64,000 bases of DNA from an uncultured Clostridia bacterium (GCA_947625155.1 CANQNG010000007.1:1-64000); one strand, 5' to 3'. Shown: positions 6,625 through 16,409, numbered from the stretch's first letter. Made by a program: numbers and translations. The notes: generated by a model from the letters alone, not told the origin.

Positions 6625-9303
6625 TTATAGATTCTCATTCTTCAACGCATCTATGGGGTTTTCTTTCCGTATCTTCTGCATGGCATAGCCCATCGTTATC
6701 AGCACGACAGCGAACACGCTCACCGCCGCCGTCAGCATTGCGCCCCACGGCAGATAGAAGCCCGTATCAAAGCCCTGTTTCACGGTCGTCCAGACCAGTA
6801 CCGTTGCCCCGATCGAGACCGGCAAGCCGTACAGCAGCGCCTTCAAGCCGTACAACAGGCACTCGAAGAACAGCATCCGCCGCAGTCCGCCCTGTGTCAT
6901 GCCGACCGAACGCAGCATGGCAAATTCCCGCCGCCGCAATGCCACATTCGTGGAGATCGTGTTGAACACATTCGCCACAGCGATCAGAGAGATCAGGATA
7001 ATGAAACCACCGCTGAATACCTGCACGATCGTCAGCAGCGAGCGCTCATTCTCCTTATCCTGCGCCCAGTCGTAGAGGTTCGACTTTTCGGGGACTTTCT
7101 CCAGCAAAGCGTTATATGCCGCCGCATGGTCATCCGTCAGCATTAAAAAGCTGTAGTACATCCCATGATCACTGCCCATGACCTCTACCACCCGGCTCAT
7201 GGGATAGACCATTGCCGCAAAGCCGCTTGACAGGTCGAGAAAGTACGGCGCATCATCCGTCACCGCTGCCGAATACAGCGTCACCTCCGCATTGGATTCC
7301 TCGTAGGGTACATGAATGCGCTCTCCGGTCGCTTCTTCCTGTAGTATCATGTAAGCCGGAACGCCGTTTTCATCGTACTCCACATCCACATACACATACC
7401 CCTCCATCGGGCTTTTCCGCACCTCAGTAACGGCTGTGAACTGCGGGTCGGCAATGACGTGGGAACGGGAATATTTCCCAGTATCGCTGTCATACTGCCG
7501 GAAACCGTCCACAGTCAGCGCCGCAGGGGTCGCCCCGTAAAACAGGCTTTCGTCCAGACCATTTGCCGCCGTCCACGCCCGGAATGTGCTGTCATCCAAA
7601 AAGCACAGCGCCACCGATGCGGCATACATATCCGGCTTTCCCTTTACTTCCGAAGAGGAGACAAGGGCAGTGCCTGCTTCGGAAACAGCAGACTTTGGTA
7701 GATCGATTATGGTGTAATTCGTAGACAGACAGGCGCAGTCCGTAACGTGCGGTTCGGCATCGAACAGGGCTTTCAGACTTTCCGGGGTGGTGTCCTCTTC
7801 CATTTCGCCGTCCCGGATATAGTACCGCAGGTCAAAACCCATCGTATCCAGCACCCCGACCGTGGAATCCGTCAGATACATCGTAAATGCCGAGGACGAC
7901 ACGAACAGCACGATGCTCATGAACAGGCTCACAATGGTCGCCCGGTAGCGTTTCCGGCTGCGGCGGAACTGTTTCTGCGCCAGCATGCCCGGCAAACCGA
8001 ACAGGCGGTACACCCATTTCGGGGTGTGCAAAATGCGGCGGGGCAGTTTAATGTCATTCTGCTGCCGGATGGCTTCTACGGCAGTGATCTTTACTGCCCG
8101 CTTTGAGGGGATCCATGCCGAGATCAGCACCGTCACCAACCCCAAAACCGCCGCTGCCATGATCGCCGGAAATGTCGCACACAGGCGAATGGGTATCACA
8201 TAGCCCGTCACTGACAGAAAACGGCTGCTCATGGCGTGGAGCGTGATGCCGATCCCGGCAATGCCGATCAGGATACCTGCCGGAATGCCGATCAGGCTCA
8301 CGGTCAGGGCTTCATAGAGGACAGTCATGCGCAGCTGCTTCCGGGTCGCACCGATCGAGGAGAGCAAGCCGAACTGCTTGGTACGCTCCGAAACGGAAAT
8401 GGAAAATGCATTGTAGATCAGCGACACCGACCCGAACATGATCAGCCCGATCAGGATCGCTGTCATGCCGTACAGTACTTGGTTATAGGCATCCGACAAA
8501 GAAACACCAGAAAACCGCAGCAGATCGTCATTTTCTTCCCCCGCATAGGGCAGCTCCGACACGAATGCCCACACCTCTTTTATATGGGACTTCTGCATGG
8601 TGAAGTACACATCACAGGCAAGATCGCCGGGCTGCTGCACGGTCAGGCAGGTGTAGCCGGGGGCAGAAAAATTCTCAAAGTATGGGCGTTCGCAGATGCC
8701 GACCACCCGGAACGTCCGTGTTTCCCGGACAGCAAGCACTTCCGCATCGGGGTACGGTTCGCCTGTCTCCTCGTCTATGCCGTAGTACGGGTTGTGCTGA
8801 TAGAGCGCATAGCCGTCCGTTGTCTGCCGTTCACCGATCTGTAACGTGATCGTATCCCCGACCGCATAATGCACATCCCCGTTGTCGGCAAGGTGTGCGG
8901 GGAGAAGAATTTCATCCGGCGCATCCGGCAGTTCGCCCTCTGTCACGTGGACGGGCATCATCTCCGGGAAGCCCTCCCCCATACCAAGCACATACACATA
9001 GGGTTTATACGCATTCGTGCTGCCGATCTCCGCATAGCCGAGGATCTGGGCAGTCACGGCTGTGTCGATCTTTTCATTTCCGACGAGCTCATCCACTTCC
9101 GCAGCCGGAACGCATTCCGCTGCACCATGCCAGCTGCCGTCCCGGTAGGCAGTATTGTCGTAAACAAACTGCCGCAGACTTGCCACCGAGGTCGTGACGG
9201 CGCAGATCAAAGATGCCGAAAGCGCAATGCCAACGACCGTCACGGCTGTCCGGGAGCGGTTCTTCTTCAGGGCTGCTACAGCGACTTTGTGAAAAATATT
9301 CAT
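6625..9303 (-). CDS. MacB/FtsX-like ABC transporter permease
   Basis: 892 residues. There is one N-terminal membrane helix (about 17-40), a long extracytoplasmic region, a helical triplet at about 290-430, a second extracytoplasmic domain and a final helical triplet at about 765-880. This is the two-FtsX-module layout of LolCE/MacB-like permeases of Gram-positives. The C-terminal FtsX module contains NVFNTISTNVALRRREFAMLRSVGMT, a family hallmark. The start overlaps the ATPase stop by 4 nt, so the two are co-translated. Relatives export or sense peptides and antibiotics. No two-component system lies next to it, so the substrate is unknown. Confidence 0.9.
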   Translation of the reverse strand: MNIFHKVAVAALKKNRSRTAVTVVGIALSASLICAVTTSVASLRQFVYDNTAYRDGSWHGAAECVPAAEVDELVGNEKIDTAVTAQILGYAEIGSTNAYKPYVYVLGMGEGFPEMMPVHVTEGELPDAPDEILLPAHLADNGDVHYAVGDTITLQIGERQTTDGYALYQHNPYYGIDEETGEPYPDAEVLAVRETRTFRVVGICERPYFENFSAPGYTCLTVQQPGDLACDVYFTMQKSHIKEVWAFVSELPYAGEENDDLLRFSGVSLSDAYNQVLYGMTAILIGLIMFGSVSLIYNAFSISVSERTKQFGLLSSIGATRKQLRMTVLYEALTVSLIGIPAGILIGIAGIGITLHAMSSRFLSVTGYVIPIRLCATFPAIMAAAVLGLVTVLISAWIPSKRAVKITAVEAIRQQNDIKLPRRILHTPKWVYRLFGLPGMLAQKQFRRSRKRYRATIVSLFMSIVLFVSSSAFTMYLTDSTVGVLDTMGFDLRYYIRDGEMEEDTTPESLKALFDAEPHVTDCACLSTNYTIIDLPKSAVSEAGTALVSSSEVKGKPDMYAASVALCFLDDSTFRAWTAANGLDESLFYGATPAALTVDGFRQYDSDTGKYSRSHVIADPQFTAVTEVRKSPMEGYVYVDVEYDENGVPAYMILQEEATGERIHVPYEESNAEVTLYSAAVTDDAPYFLDLSSGFAAMVYPMSRVVEVMGSDHGMYYSFLMLTDDHAAAYNALLEKVPEKSNLYDWAQDKENERSLLTIVQVFSGGFIILISLIAVANVFNTISTNVALRRREFAMLRSVGMTQGGLRRMLFFECLLYGLKALLYGLPVSIGATVLVWTTVKQGFDTGFYLPWGAMLTAAVSVFAVVLITMGYAMQKIRKENPIDALKNENL

Positions 9304-9983
9304 TTCCGCACCGCCTCATCCCGGAGGATGCGCCCATCCTCGATAGCAATGATCCTGTCCGCCTGTAAAGCGATGCTCTCATCATGGGTGATGACGATGA
9401 GGGTCTGCCCATACATTTTATTGGACATACGCAGGAGGTCAACGATCTCCTGACTGTTTTTGCTGTCCAGATTGCCGGTCGGCTCGTCCGCCAAGAGAAC
9501 GGCAGGCGCATTCATCAGCGCCCGACCGATCGAGACACGCTGCTGCTGTCCGCCGGAAAGCTGGTTCGGGAGGTGATCCTCACGCCCTTTCAGACCGAGC
9601 ACCTGCAACAGCTCCGAAAGCCGCCCCTGATTGACTTCCCGTCCGTCCATGAGGACGGGGAGGGTCATATTTTCGGTGACGTTCAGGACGGGGATCAGGT
9701 TGTAAAACTGATAGATCAGCCCCACCTGCCGCCTGCGGAACACCGCAAGCGCATCGTCATTCCGGTCGTACACATCCGACCCGTCCATGAATACCTTGCC
9801 GGTGGTCGGCTTGTCCACGCCCCCTAAAATATGCAGCAAAGTCGATTTCCCCGACCCGGACGGTCCGATGATCGCCACAAATTCGCCCTTGTTCACCCCA
9901 AAAGACACATCATCCAAGGCACGGACGGCATTTTCACCTTTACCATAGATCTTGGAAAGATGCTCTACACGCAGGATCTCCAT
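9300..9983 (-). CDS. MacB/LolD-type ABC transporter ATP-binding protein
   Basis: 227 residues. Walker [10 protein letters not shown] is at 40-48, the signature LSGGQQQRV near residue 136, and Walker [14 protein letters not shown] follows about 20 residues later: the LolD/MacB subfamily pattern. The ATG at 9983 is preceded by AGAAAGGAGC; upstream in-frame codons lack this. It forms an exporter with the large permease that it overlaps by 4 nt. It lies divergent from the GHL10-type lipoprotein gene. Confidence 0.94.
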   Translation of the reverse strand: MEILRVEHLSKIYGKGENAVRALDDVSFGVNKGEFVAIIGPSGSGKSTLLHILGGVDKPTTGKVFMDGSDVYDRNDDALAVFRRRQVGLIYQFYNLIPVLNVTENMTLPVLMDGREVNQGRLSELLQVLGLKGREDHLPNQLSGGQQQRVSIGRALMNAPAVLLADEPTGNLDSKNSQEIVDLLRMSNKMYGQTLIVITHDESIALQADRIIAIEDGRILRDEAVRK

Positions 9984-10124
9984 AACTGCTCTGCTCCTTT
10001 CTGTTGTTGCCTTTAGTATACCACACCTGCATGACATGACGGTGACTTTTTCATAACAATTCTGTCACTTTCCCCCGCATACCCCTGCCCCGTGCCGCAT
10101 AGGATACGGTGAGGAGGGATGTCC

Positions 10125-11354
10125 ATGAGAACGGTACTTTGTGTCCTGCTGTGCCTGCTGCTGACTGCCTGTACGGAACGCCCTGCCACGGCGGAGACTT
10201 ACTGGCAGCAGGAGATCGCCCATTTACAGCCCTTTGCAGATATTCCCCAAGATCCAGCCCCGGAAGAAGCCGCCGAAGCGGACAGCACCGTGCGTGCTGT
10301 CTGGATACCCGTCATGCAGTACAGCGAATGGCTCACCGGCAAGACCGAAGCCCAATGCCGGGAGACGGCAGCGGAAGCCTTTGCCCGGTGCGCAGACTTC
10401 GGGCTGAATACGGTATTCCTGCATATACGGGCATACGGCGATGCCTATTACCATTCGGAACTGTTTCCGCCGGGCAGCTACCTGACGGGGGACTACGACC
10501 CGCTTGCCGTCCTGACAGAAGAAGCCCACAGGCAGGGGCTTTCCGTTCACGCATGGGTGAACCCCCTGCGTCTGCAAACACCGGAAGCCCTTGCCGCCCT
10601 CCCGGAGACCTATCCGACCCGGCAATGGCTCGGTACGGAGCGCATCCGGACGGTGGACGGGCACTGCTGGCTCGACCCTGCCTACCCGGAAGTGCGTGAG
10701 CTGATCTGCGCAGGGGTGCAGGAAATTCTGGACGGCTATGCGGTGGACGGCATTCACATAGACGACTATTTCTACCCCACACAGGATGCCGCCTTTGATG
10801 CAGAAGCCTTTGCGGAAAGCGGTGCATCCGATCTGGCAGACTGGCGGCGGGGGAACTGTTCCTTACTGGTGAAATGCCTGTACGACACCGTAAAAGCAAA
10901 GGACGAGCACCTGATCTTCAGCATCAGTCCGCAGGGCAATCGAAAGACCGACTACGAGGTACTGTATGCCGATATCCCCCTCTGGTGCAAAGAACCGGGC
11001 TACTGTGACTGGATGATACCGCAGCTATACTATGGATTTGACAATGCGGTCTGTCCGTTTACGGAGACGTTGCAGGAATGGCAGTCGCTGACAGTTTCCG
11101 CAAAGCTGGTGGTCGGGCTTGCTCCCTATAAGATCGGCAGCACAGACAAGTGGGCTGGCACGGGCAGTGAGGAATGGCTGACATGTGAGACAGTCCTCTC
11201 CGAGGAGGTGTCCGCTGTGCAGGCAGCAGGGCTTGGCATGGCGTTTTACAGCTATGCGGCGCTCTTTACCCCGGGATCGGCACAAGCCGGACAGGTAGCA
11301 GCGGAACGGGAGCGCATCGCACGGCTGTTGGACAAAAAAGGACCCCCTGCCTGA
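10125..11354 (+). CDS. GHL10-type glycosidase-like lipoprotein
   Basis: 409 residues. The N-terminus is a lipoprotein signal (LCLLLTAC, Cys16). A linker is followed by a (beta/alpha)8 domain of the glycosyl hydrolase-like 10 family (PF02638/DUF187 group): RAVWIPVMQY, NTVFLHIRAYGDAYY, GLSVHAWVNPLR, WLDPAYPEVREL, VDGIHIDDYFYP and ISPQGNR are typical. Relatives are surface proteins thought to act on wall glycans or other polysaccharides, but the reaction is poorly defined. The ATG at 10125 is preferred to that at 10119 because GAGGAGGG abuts the latter. Confidence 0.87.
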   Translation: MRTVLCVLLCLLLTACTERPATAETYWQQEIAHLQPFADIPQDPAPEEAAEADSTVRAVWIPVMQYSEWLTGKTEAQCRETAAEAFARCADFGLNTVFLHIRAYGDAYYHSELFPPGSYLTGDYDPLAVLTEEAHRQGLSVHAWVNPLRLQTPEALAALPETYPTRQWLGTERIRTVDGHCWLDPAYPEVRELICAGVQEILDGYAVDGIHIDDYFYPTQDAAFDAEAFAESGASDLADWRRGNCSLLVKCLYDTVKAKDEHLIFSISPQGNRKTDYEVLYADIPLWCKEPGYCDWMIPQLYYGFDNAVCPFTETLQEWQSLTVSAKLVVGLAPYKIGSTDKWAGTGSEEWLTCETVLSEEVSAVQAAGLGMAFYSYAALFTPGSAQAGQVAAERERIARLLDKKGPPA

Positions 11355-11382
11355 TACAGGCAAGGGGGGGAGGTGAACCATT

Positions 11383-12822
11383 TCAGGCGGATGTGCCGTC
11401 CTCGACCAGTTCGGCTTCGACCAGAGGGGTCTCGGCAGCGGCACGTTCTGCCTCTGCTTCGGCGATCTCCTTGCCGAGCAGATCCGGCAGTTCCATACCA
11501 GCCTGCTTGAACAGTTCGTTCAGGGGCGGCACGGACTTCATCAGCCCGGAAATAAACCCGGCAGTAGAAGTCTGCCCGTCCGCATTCTGTCCGCTGTCCC
11601 ACACGGTGATCTTGTCGATCTTGATATTCTTGATCGCTTCGACCTGAATGGAGACCAGATCCTCGAGCTTTTCAGCAATGAGGAGCTTCACGGCAGCATT
11701 GGCATCGCCGCCGGCAGCCTCCACGATCTGCCGCATACCTTCTGCCTGACGGGTCAGGATCTCCTGCTGACCTTTTGCTTCGGCTTCCATGCGGGCATAG
11801 ATAGCATCGGCTTCACCACGTGCCTTGCGGCGGATGACTTCGGCTTCGGCTTCGGCATCGATCTCTGCCTGTTCCTTGGCGATCTCCGCCTTGACGATGA
11901 CATCCGCTTTCTGGGTCGCTTTTTCCAGCTCGGCACGGGTCAGCTCTGCCTCCTGCTGTGCGGAGTAGGCTTCCTGCTTTGCCTTGGCAGCCTGCACGGC
12001 TTCGGCAGCCGTCGCCTTGCGGAGAGATTCTGCTTCCCGTTCCCGGCGGACAGCTTCGGATTCAGCGACAGCGACCTTGGACATATTTTCGCCCTCGATA
12101 GCGGCAGCATTTGCCTTAGCAACGGCTACACGCTGTTCCTGCTGGGCATTTGCCTGACCGATCTCACCGTCACGGTTCTGCTCGGCAACGCTGCGCTTGG
12201 CATCGTTGACAGCCTTGGCAGCGGCTTCCTTACCGAGTGCGTTCAGGTAGCCGGATTCATCGGTGATGTCAGTGACATTGACGTTGATCAGGCGCAGACC
12301 GATTTTTTTCAGCTCGATCTCCACGTTCTTGGAAACGGCAACGAGAAATTTGTCACGGTCGGCATTGATCTCCTCAATATCCATCGTGGCGATGATCAGA
12401 CGGAGCTGCCCGAAAATAATATCCTTGGCAAGCTCCTGTATCTCCACCAGTTTCAGCCCCAGAAGCCGTTCTGCCGCATTCTGCATCACGCCCGGCTCGG
12501 TCGAAATGCCGACCGTAAAGCGGGAGGGCACGTTGATGCGGATATTCTGCTTGGAGAGGGCATTGCGGAGATCTACATTCATGGAGATCGGTGTCAGGTC
12601 AAGATACTGGTAGGACTGGATGACCGGCACGATGAAAGCCGCACCGCCGTGGATACATTTCGCACTGCGGGGCTGTCCGTTCTCGTCCGTACCGACCTTA
12701 CCGTAAACCACGAGGATCTTGTCGGAGGGACACTTTCTGTACCGGGAAAGGATCGCCATAAAAGCGGCAAACACAATGATGACCAGTACACAGATGATCA
12801 ACAGGATCGCAACATTGTCCAT
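11383..12822 (-). CDS. floT: Flotillin-like SPFH membrane scaffold protein
   Basis: 479 residues. One N-terminal membrane helix (about 4-26) is followed by an SPFH/band 7 domain (about 30-190), a long Ala/Glu-rich coiled coil (about 190-390, with EAEAEVIRRKARGEADAIYARMEAEAKG), and a C-terminal tail. This is the YuaG/FloT layout of proteins that organise functional membrane microdomains. It sits 13 nt downstream of an NfeD-like gene, the classical partner. Both are read leftward from the promoter at 13551-13579, which carries a palindromic operator. GAAAGGAGTT precedes the ATG at 12822. Confidence 0.93.
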   Translation of the reverse strand: MDNVAILLIICVLVIIVFAAFMAILSRYRKCPSDKILVVYGKVGTDENGQPRSAKCIHGGAAFIVPVIQSYQYLDLTPISMNVDLRNALSKQNIRINVPSRFTVGISTEPGVMQNAAERLLGLKLVEIQELAKDIIFGQLRLIIATMDIEEINADRDKFLVAVSKNVEIELKKIGLRLINVNVTDITDESGYLNALGKEAAAKAVNDAKRSVAEQNRDGEIGQANAQQEQRVAVAKANAAAIEGENMSKVAVAESEAVRREREAESLRKATAAEAVQAAKAKQEAYSAQQEAELTRAELEKATQKADVIVKAEIAKEQAEIDAEAEAEVIRRKARGEADAIYARMEAEAKGQQEILTRQAEGMRQIVEAAGGDANAAVKLLIAEKLEDLVSIQVEAIKNIKIDKITVWDSGQNADGQTSTAGFISGLMKSVPPLNELFKQAGMELPDLLGKEIAEAEAERAAAETPLVEAELVEDGTSA

Positions 12823-12835
12823 ATCTGAACTCCTT

Positions 12836-13495
12836 TCAATTGGGGCGTTCCACGACAAGGGAATCGCCGATGATGTCCGTCACAAGCACCTGTGTGCCTG
12901 CGGGAATGGCGGAATCGCCGGCATTGACCGCATCCAGCTCACAGAATCTGCCTTGGAGCTGCATCGTGATCTTGCCCGTTCCGGTTTCTTTCGGAGGGAT
13001 CATGACATACACAGTCGCCGTTTCCCCGATCGCGCCCCGGAGATCCAGAATGCCGTTTTCCACCAGCTTCTTCGACAGCTGCACCATTTTTGCCACGAGC
13101 AGCATCATCAGGAAGCCGCACACAGCCCCGACCAGAACGCCGCCTGCTGTCGGCATCCCGGCATTCAGGCAGATAATGGACACCCATCCGAACACGGCTA
13201 GGAACGTGACAACAGTTTGCAGCGTGAGCAGCCGGAAAGCACTGATGTCTGCCGGATCGCCGCCGTCCGTGACGGCATCTGCATCCAAGTCCGTATCCCC
13301 GCCAAGATCGGCATCCCCCAGATCCACACCATCCGCCATATCGATGCCGGACGTATCGGAAATATCCACACCGCCGTCTCCATGCCCGCCGAACGTTGTC
13401 AGCACCATTTGCAGCAGCAAGATCAGTGTGGAAGGGACGGCAATGCAGTACAGCACCTGCAATGTCAGCCCTAAGCCTTCCCACCATGTCTGCAT
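12836..13495 (-). CDS. NfeD-like membrane protein, flotillin partner
   Basis: 219 residues. The N-terminal helix (about 10-32) is followed by an Asp/Gly-rich acidic loop (about 36-82: GDGGVDISD... DLDADAVTDGGD), two membrane helices (about 88-140) and a C-terminal beta-barrel of the NfeD/OB-fold type (RGAIGETATVYVMIPPKETGTGKI, then TQVLVTDIIGDSLVVE). The order NfeD then flotillin matches Bacillus yuaF-yuaG. GGAAAGGAGGAAG precedes the ATG. Expression is likely controlled by the operator at 13523-13551. Confidence 0.88.
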   Translation of the reverse strand: MQTWWEGLGLTLQVLYCIAVPSTLILLLQMVLTTFGGHGDGGVDISDTSGIDMADGVDLGDADLGGDTDLDADAVTDGGDPADISAFRLLTLQTVVTFLAVFGWVSIICLNAGMPTAGGVLVGAVCGFLMMLLVAKMVQLSKKLVENGILDLRGAIGETATVYVMIPPKETGTGKITMQLQGRFCELDAVNAGDSAIPAGTQVLVTDIIGDSLVVERPN

Positions 13496-13522
13496 AAGCC
13501 TTCCTCCTTTCCAGACCGTCCT

Positions 13523-13551
13523 TATACATGTAAATTAAATTTACATGTATA
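13523..13551. promoter_or_regulatory. 29-bp palindromic operator of the nfeD-flotillin operon
   Basis: A perfect palindrome of 14-bp arms around a single A, with the core GTAAATTAAATTTAC at 13530-13544. It overlaps the -10 box (13551-13556) and covers the transcription start. The core matches GTAAACAGCGTTTAC at 14218-14232 in the promoter of the neighbouring XRE gene. Confidence 0.75.
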
Positions 13552-13579
13552 GTATACTACGATCTTCCGAATTTGTCAA
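13551..13579 (-). promoter_or_regulatory. Sigma-A promoter of the nfeD-flotillin operon
   Basis: TTGACA (13574-13579), 17 nt and TATACT (13551-13556) on the minus strand. The operator palindrome touches the downstream edge of the -10 box. Confidence 0.82.
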
Positions 13580-13632
13580 GTATTTTTTTGCAATTTTCCG
13601 AAAAAATTCTGTCCGGTCCTCTCCTGCGGCAT

Positions 13633-14190
13633 TCACCCCTCCGTTTCCCCGGCCGCCAGATGAGAATAGTAGGTACTCAAGTATTTCGCAAGCTGTGCGA
13701 TCAGGTGATTGGCTTTGGCGACACGGTCGGCATTGGCATACAAGCCGATCTCCGCCTCCCTTGCGGCATGGCGGGCATAGACGACCGCATTCTGCAAATG
13801 CTCCGCATCCCGGTACTCTGCCAGTGAATTTGCCAGTGCCATGGAAGCCATGCTGTGAATGGCGTGCAGCTCATCACTGAGCTGATCCGTCTTGTCCTCT
13901 AAGGCAAGGACTGCTTCATAACAGCCGTTCCGGAGCAGATCCTTTGCCTCCTGCAAAAGCTGGATGCCGGAATGCTCCTCCTGCGTTTCCGGGTCGGCAA
14001 AGAGCTGATCCAGCGGTATCTCCAGCACCCCGGCGAGGTATTCCAGCGTTTTCATAGAAGGTATCGCCGTGCCGCTTTCGATCTGACTGAGCATATTGCG
14101 GGTAATGAAGTCGCCAACGACATCGCTTTGTGTCATTTTCCGGGCAAGTCTTGCAGCTTTGAGCCTTTTTCCAAGTTCTGCATGATCCAT
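13633..14190 (-). CDS. XRE-family HTH regulator
   Basis: 185 residues. An N-terminal Cro/C1-type helix-turn-helix (about 7-60: GKRLKAARLARKMTQSDVV, then TRNMLSQIESGTAIPSMKTL) is followed by a helical region of about 120 residues that may be a TPR-like sensor or dimerisation part. It lies directly upstream of the nfeD-flotillin operon in the same direction but has its own promoter. Both promoters carry the same 15-bp palindromic core just downstream of the -10 box. I infer that this protein represses its own gene and the flotillin operon. The ligand is unknown. Confidence 0.87.
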   Translation of the reverse strand: MDHAELGKRLKAARLARKMTQSDVVGDFITRNMLSQIESGTAIPSMKTLEYLAGVLEIPLDQLFADPETQEEHSGIQLLQEAKDLLRNGCYEAVLALEDKTDQLSDELHAIHSMASMALANSLAEYRDAEHLQNAVVYARHAAREAEIGLYANADRVAKANHLIAQLAKYLSTYYSHLAAGETEG

Positions 14191-14216
14191 GGTATCATCT
14201 CCCTGAAGCAGTGTCG

Positions 14217-14233
14217 TGTAAACAGCGTTTACA
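14217..14233. promoter_or_regulatory. Operator in the XRE gene promoter
   Basis: TGTAAACAGCGTTTACA: 7-bp inverted arms around AGC, 27 nt before the XRE start codon and 7 nt downstream of the -10 box. It shares GTAAAY-NNN-RTTTAC with the flotillin operon operator. Confidence 0.7.
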
Positions 14234-14240
14234 TATTATT

Positions 14241-14269
14241 ATCATACCACATTTCCCGACAGATTGCAA
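14241..14269 (-). promoter_or_regulatory. Sigma-A promoter of the XRE gene
   Basis: TTGCAA (14264-14269), 17 nt and TATGAT (14241-14246) on the minus strand. Confidence 0.75.
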
Positions 14270-14297
14270 GGGGTTTTATAAATTATTTACATATATA

Positions 14298-14326
14298 AGA
14301 CCCTCTCCCGTTCCGGAAGAGGGTCT
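14298..14326 (-). terminator. Terminator of the EF-G-like gene
   Basis: AGACCCTCT (14298-14306) pairs with AGAGGGTCT (14318-14326), 9 bp with an 11-nt loop. It lies 8 nt beyond the stop of the leftward EF-G-like gene and is followed on that strand by TTATATAT. Confidence 0.7.
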
Positions 14327-14333
14327 GTTGTTG

Positions 14334-16409
14334 TCACGCATTCGCTGCCAGTGAGGCAATGACCTCCGTCAGCAGGTTCGCCGGGAGAGGCTCATACCGC
14401 AAAAATTCCAGCGTGAAACTGCCCATGCCCCTTGCTGTCTGCCGCAGGTACAGCGCAAAGTCCTGCATCTCCCGCATAGGCACTTCGGCGGTGATGGTCG
14501 TTTCACCCTTGCCGGCAGGTTCCATGCCGAGCACTCTGCCACGGCGCTTGTTCAGTTCGCCCATGATGTCTCCGGTATTTTCATCCGGCGCTGTGACATT
14601 GAGCGTCCCGATCGGTTCGAGCATGACGGGGTCTGCCGCACGCATGCCCTCCCGGTAGGCAATGGAGGCTGCCATCTTGAATGCCATTTCCGAGGAATCG
14701 ACCGGATGATACGAACCGTCCAGCAAGACCGCCTTCAGCCCGACCACCGGGCAGCCTGCCAGCACGCCCTTCTGCACGCACTCCTGCAAGCCCTTTTCGA
14801 CTGCCGGGAAGTAGTTCTTCGGCACAGAACCGCCGAATACCTTTTCCTCAAACACCAGTGTATCGCTCACGCACGGTTCAAAGGACATGATCACGTGCCC
14901 GTACTGTCCGTGACCGCCGGACTGCTTCTTGTGCTTGCCCTCAGCCTGCACCTTCTTGCGGATGGTCTCCCGGTAAGCGATCTGCGGCTTGGAGAGCTTC
15001 ACCTCTGCGCCAAATTTGGCGGAGAGCTTGGTCACTGCGATCTCCAGATGCTGTTCGCCCAGACCGCTGAGGAGCATTTCCTTGGTCTGCGGATCCTGCG
15101 TGTAGGTCAAAGTCGGATCCTCCTCCACAAGGCGCTGCATCCCGGAAGCGATCTTGCTCTCATCGCCCTGCTGCTTTGCCCGGACAGCCATGGAGTAGCA
15201 CGGCTTCGGGAACGCCGGCATCAGGGCAGCGGCAACTCTTGACGGCGCACAGAGCGTATCGCCAGTCAGCGCTGAGATCTTGACAGCGGCGATGATGTCT
15301 CCGGCTTCGGCGGACTTGATCTCGGTCTGCTTCTTGCCGAGCAGCGTGTAGAGCTTGCCGAGCTTCTCCTCTGCGCCCGTTCTCGAATTGACAACGGCAG
15401 AGTCGGAAGAGATCTTCCCGGAGAGGATCTTCAGGTAGGACATCTTGCCCACAAACGGGTCAGCGACCGTCTTGCATACAAGTGCAGCCAAAGGCGCATC
15501 GGGGTCACAGGCGATCTCCTCCAGCTCCTCATGGCAGACAGCCTGTGCCGGAGCAACTTCATTGGCAGCTGGCACGAGCAAGCCGAATTCTTTCAGGAGC
15601 ATGTCCACCCCTGCCAGCGTAAAGGCAGACGTGCAGACCACCGGCGTGATCAGTCCGCTGTTCATGCCGGCATGGATGCCGTCGATCAGCTCCTTCTGCG
15701 TGAATTCCTCACCCTCGAAGAATTTCTCCATGAGGCTTTCATCCGTTTCAGCAACGGCTTCGGAAATGGCAGCTTTCAGACCTTCCAGACGGTATTCCTT
15801 ATCATCGGAGATCTCGGCAGGCAGTTCCTGCGGCACAGCGTTGCCGGACTTGTCATAGGCATATGCCTGCATTTCGATCAGGTTCACGAACGAACCGATC
15901 TCGTGGTTTTTCAGGACAGGCACAACGACCGGGCAAACAGTCGGACCGAACACGGTCTTGAGCTGGGTGAGTACATTATAAAAATTGGCATCCTTGTCAT
16001 CGATCTTGGTAATGACAAACATGGCAGACTTGCCAAGCGCCTTGGCAGCGTCATAGGCTTTTTTCGTGCCGACACTCACACCGGACTTGGCAGAAACGGT
16101 GATGAGCACCGTATCGGCGGCAACAATGCCCGAAAGCTGCTCTCCGGCAAAGTCCAGAATGCCCGGCGTGTCGAGCAGGTTGATCCAGTTGCCCTCATAG
16201 GCAAAACCTGCCAGCGTCGTCGAGATCGTTCCCTTGCGGCGGATCTCCTCGGGGTCGTAGTCACAGACGGTCGTGCCGTCGGCAATTTTTCCAAAACGGT
16301 CGGAAGCCTTTGCCCGGTAGAGCAATGCTTCAGCGAGGGAGGTCTTGCCGGAACTGTGATGCCCGGCAATGGCAATATTCCGGATATTGCCTGCATGGAA
16401 TTGGTTCAT
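14334..16409 (-). CDS. Elongation factor G-like translational GTPase (EF-G paralogue)
   Basis: 691 residues with all EF-G domains. The G1 motif is GHHSSGKT (16-23) rather than the GHVDAGKT of canonical EF-G. G3 is DTPG (80-83) and G4 is TKID. The altered G1 and TKID in place of NKMD are typical of the EF-G-like (EF-G2/FusA-like) paralogues of Clostridia, whose role is not settled (proposed in ribosome recycling or stress translation). It is not linked to rpsL-rpsG-tuf, which also argues against the housekeeping copy. It has its own promoter at 16476-16504 and its own terminator. Confidence 0.88.
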   Translation of the reverse strand: MNQFHAGNIRNIAIAGHHSSGKTSLAEALLYRAKASDRFGKIADGTTVCDYDPEEIRRKGTISTTLAGFAYEGNWINLLDTPGILDFAGEQLSGIVAADTVLITVSAKSGVSVGTKKAYDAAKALGKSAMFVITKIDDKDANFYNVLTQLKTVFGPTVCPVVVPVLKNHEIGSFVNLIEMQAYAYDKSGNAVPQELPAEISDDKEYRLEGLKAAISEAVAETDESLMEKFFEGEEFTQKELIDGIHAGMNSGLITPVVCTSAFTLAGVDMLLKEFGLLVPAANEVAPAQAVCHEELEEIACDPDAPLAALVCKTVADPFVGKMSYLKILSGKISSDSAVVNSRTGAEEKLGKLYTLLGKKQTEIKSAEAGDIIAAVKISALTGDTLCAPSRVAAALMPAFPKPCYSMAVRAKQQGDESKIASGMQRLVEEDPTLTYTQDPQTKEMLLSGLGEQHLEIAVTKLSAKFGAEVKLSKPQIAYRETIRKKVQAEGKHKKQSGGHGQYGHVIMSFEPCVSDTLVFEEKVFGGSVPKNYFPAVEKGLQECVQKGVLAGCPVVGLKAVLLDGSYHPVDSSEMAFKMAASIAYREGMRAADPVMLEPIGTLNVTAPDENTGDIMGELNKRRGRVLGMEPAGKGETTITAEVPMREMQDFALYLRQTARGMGSFTLEFLRYEPLPANLLTEVIASLAANA

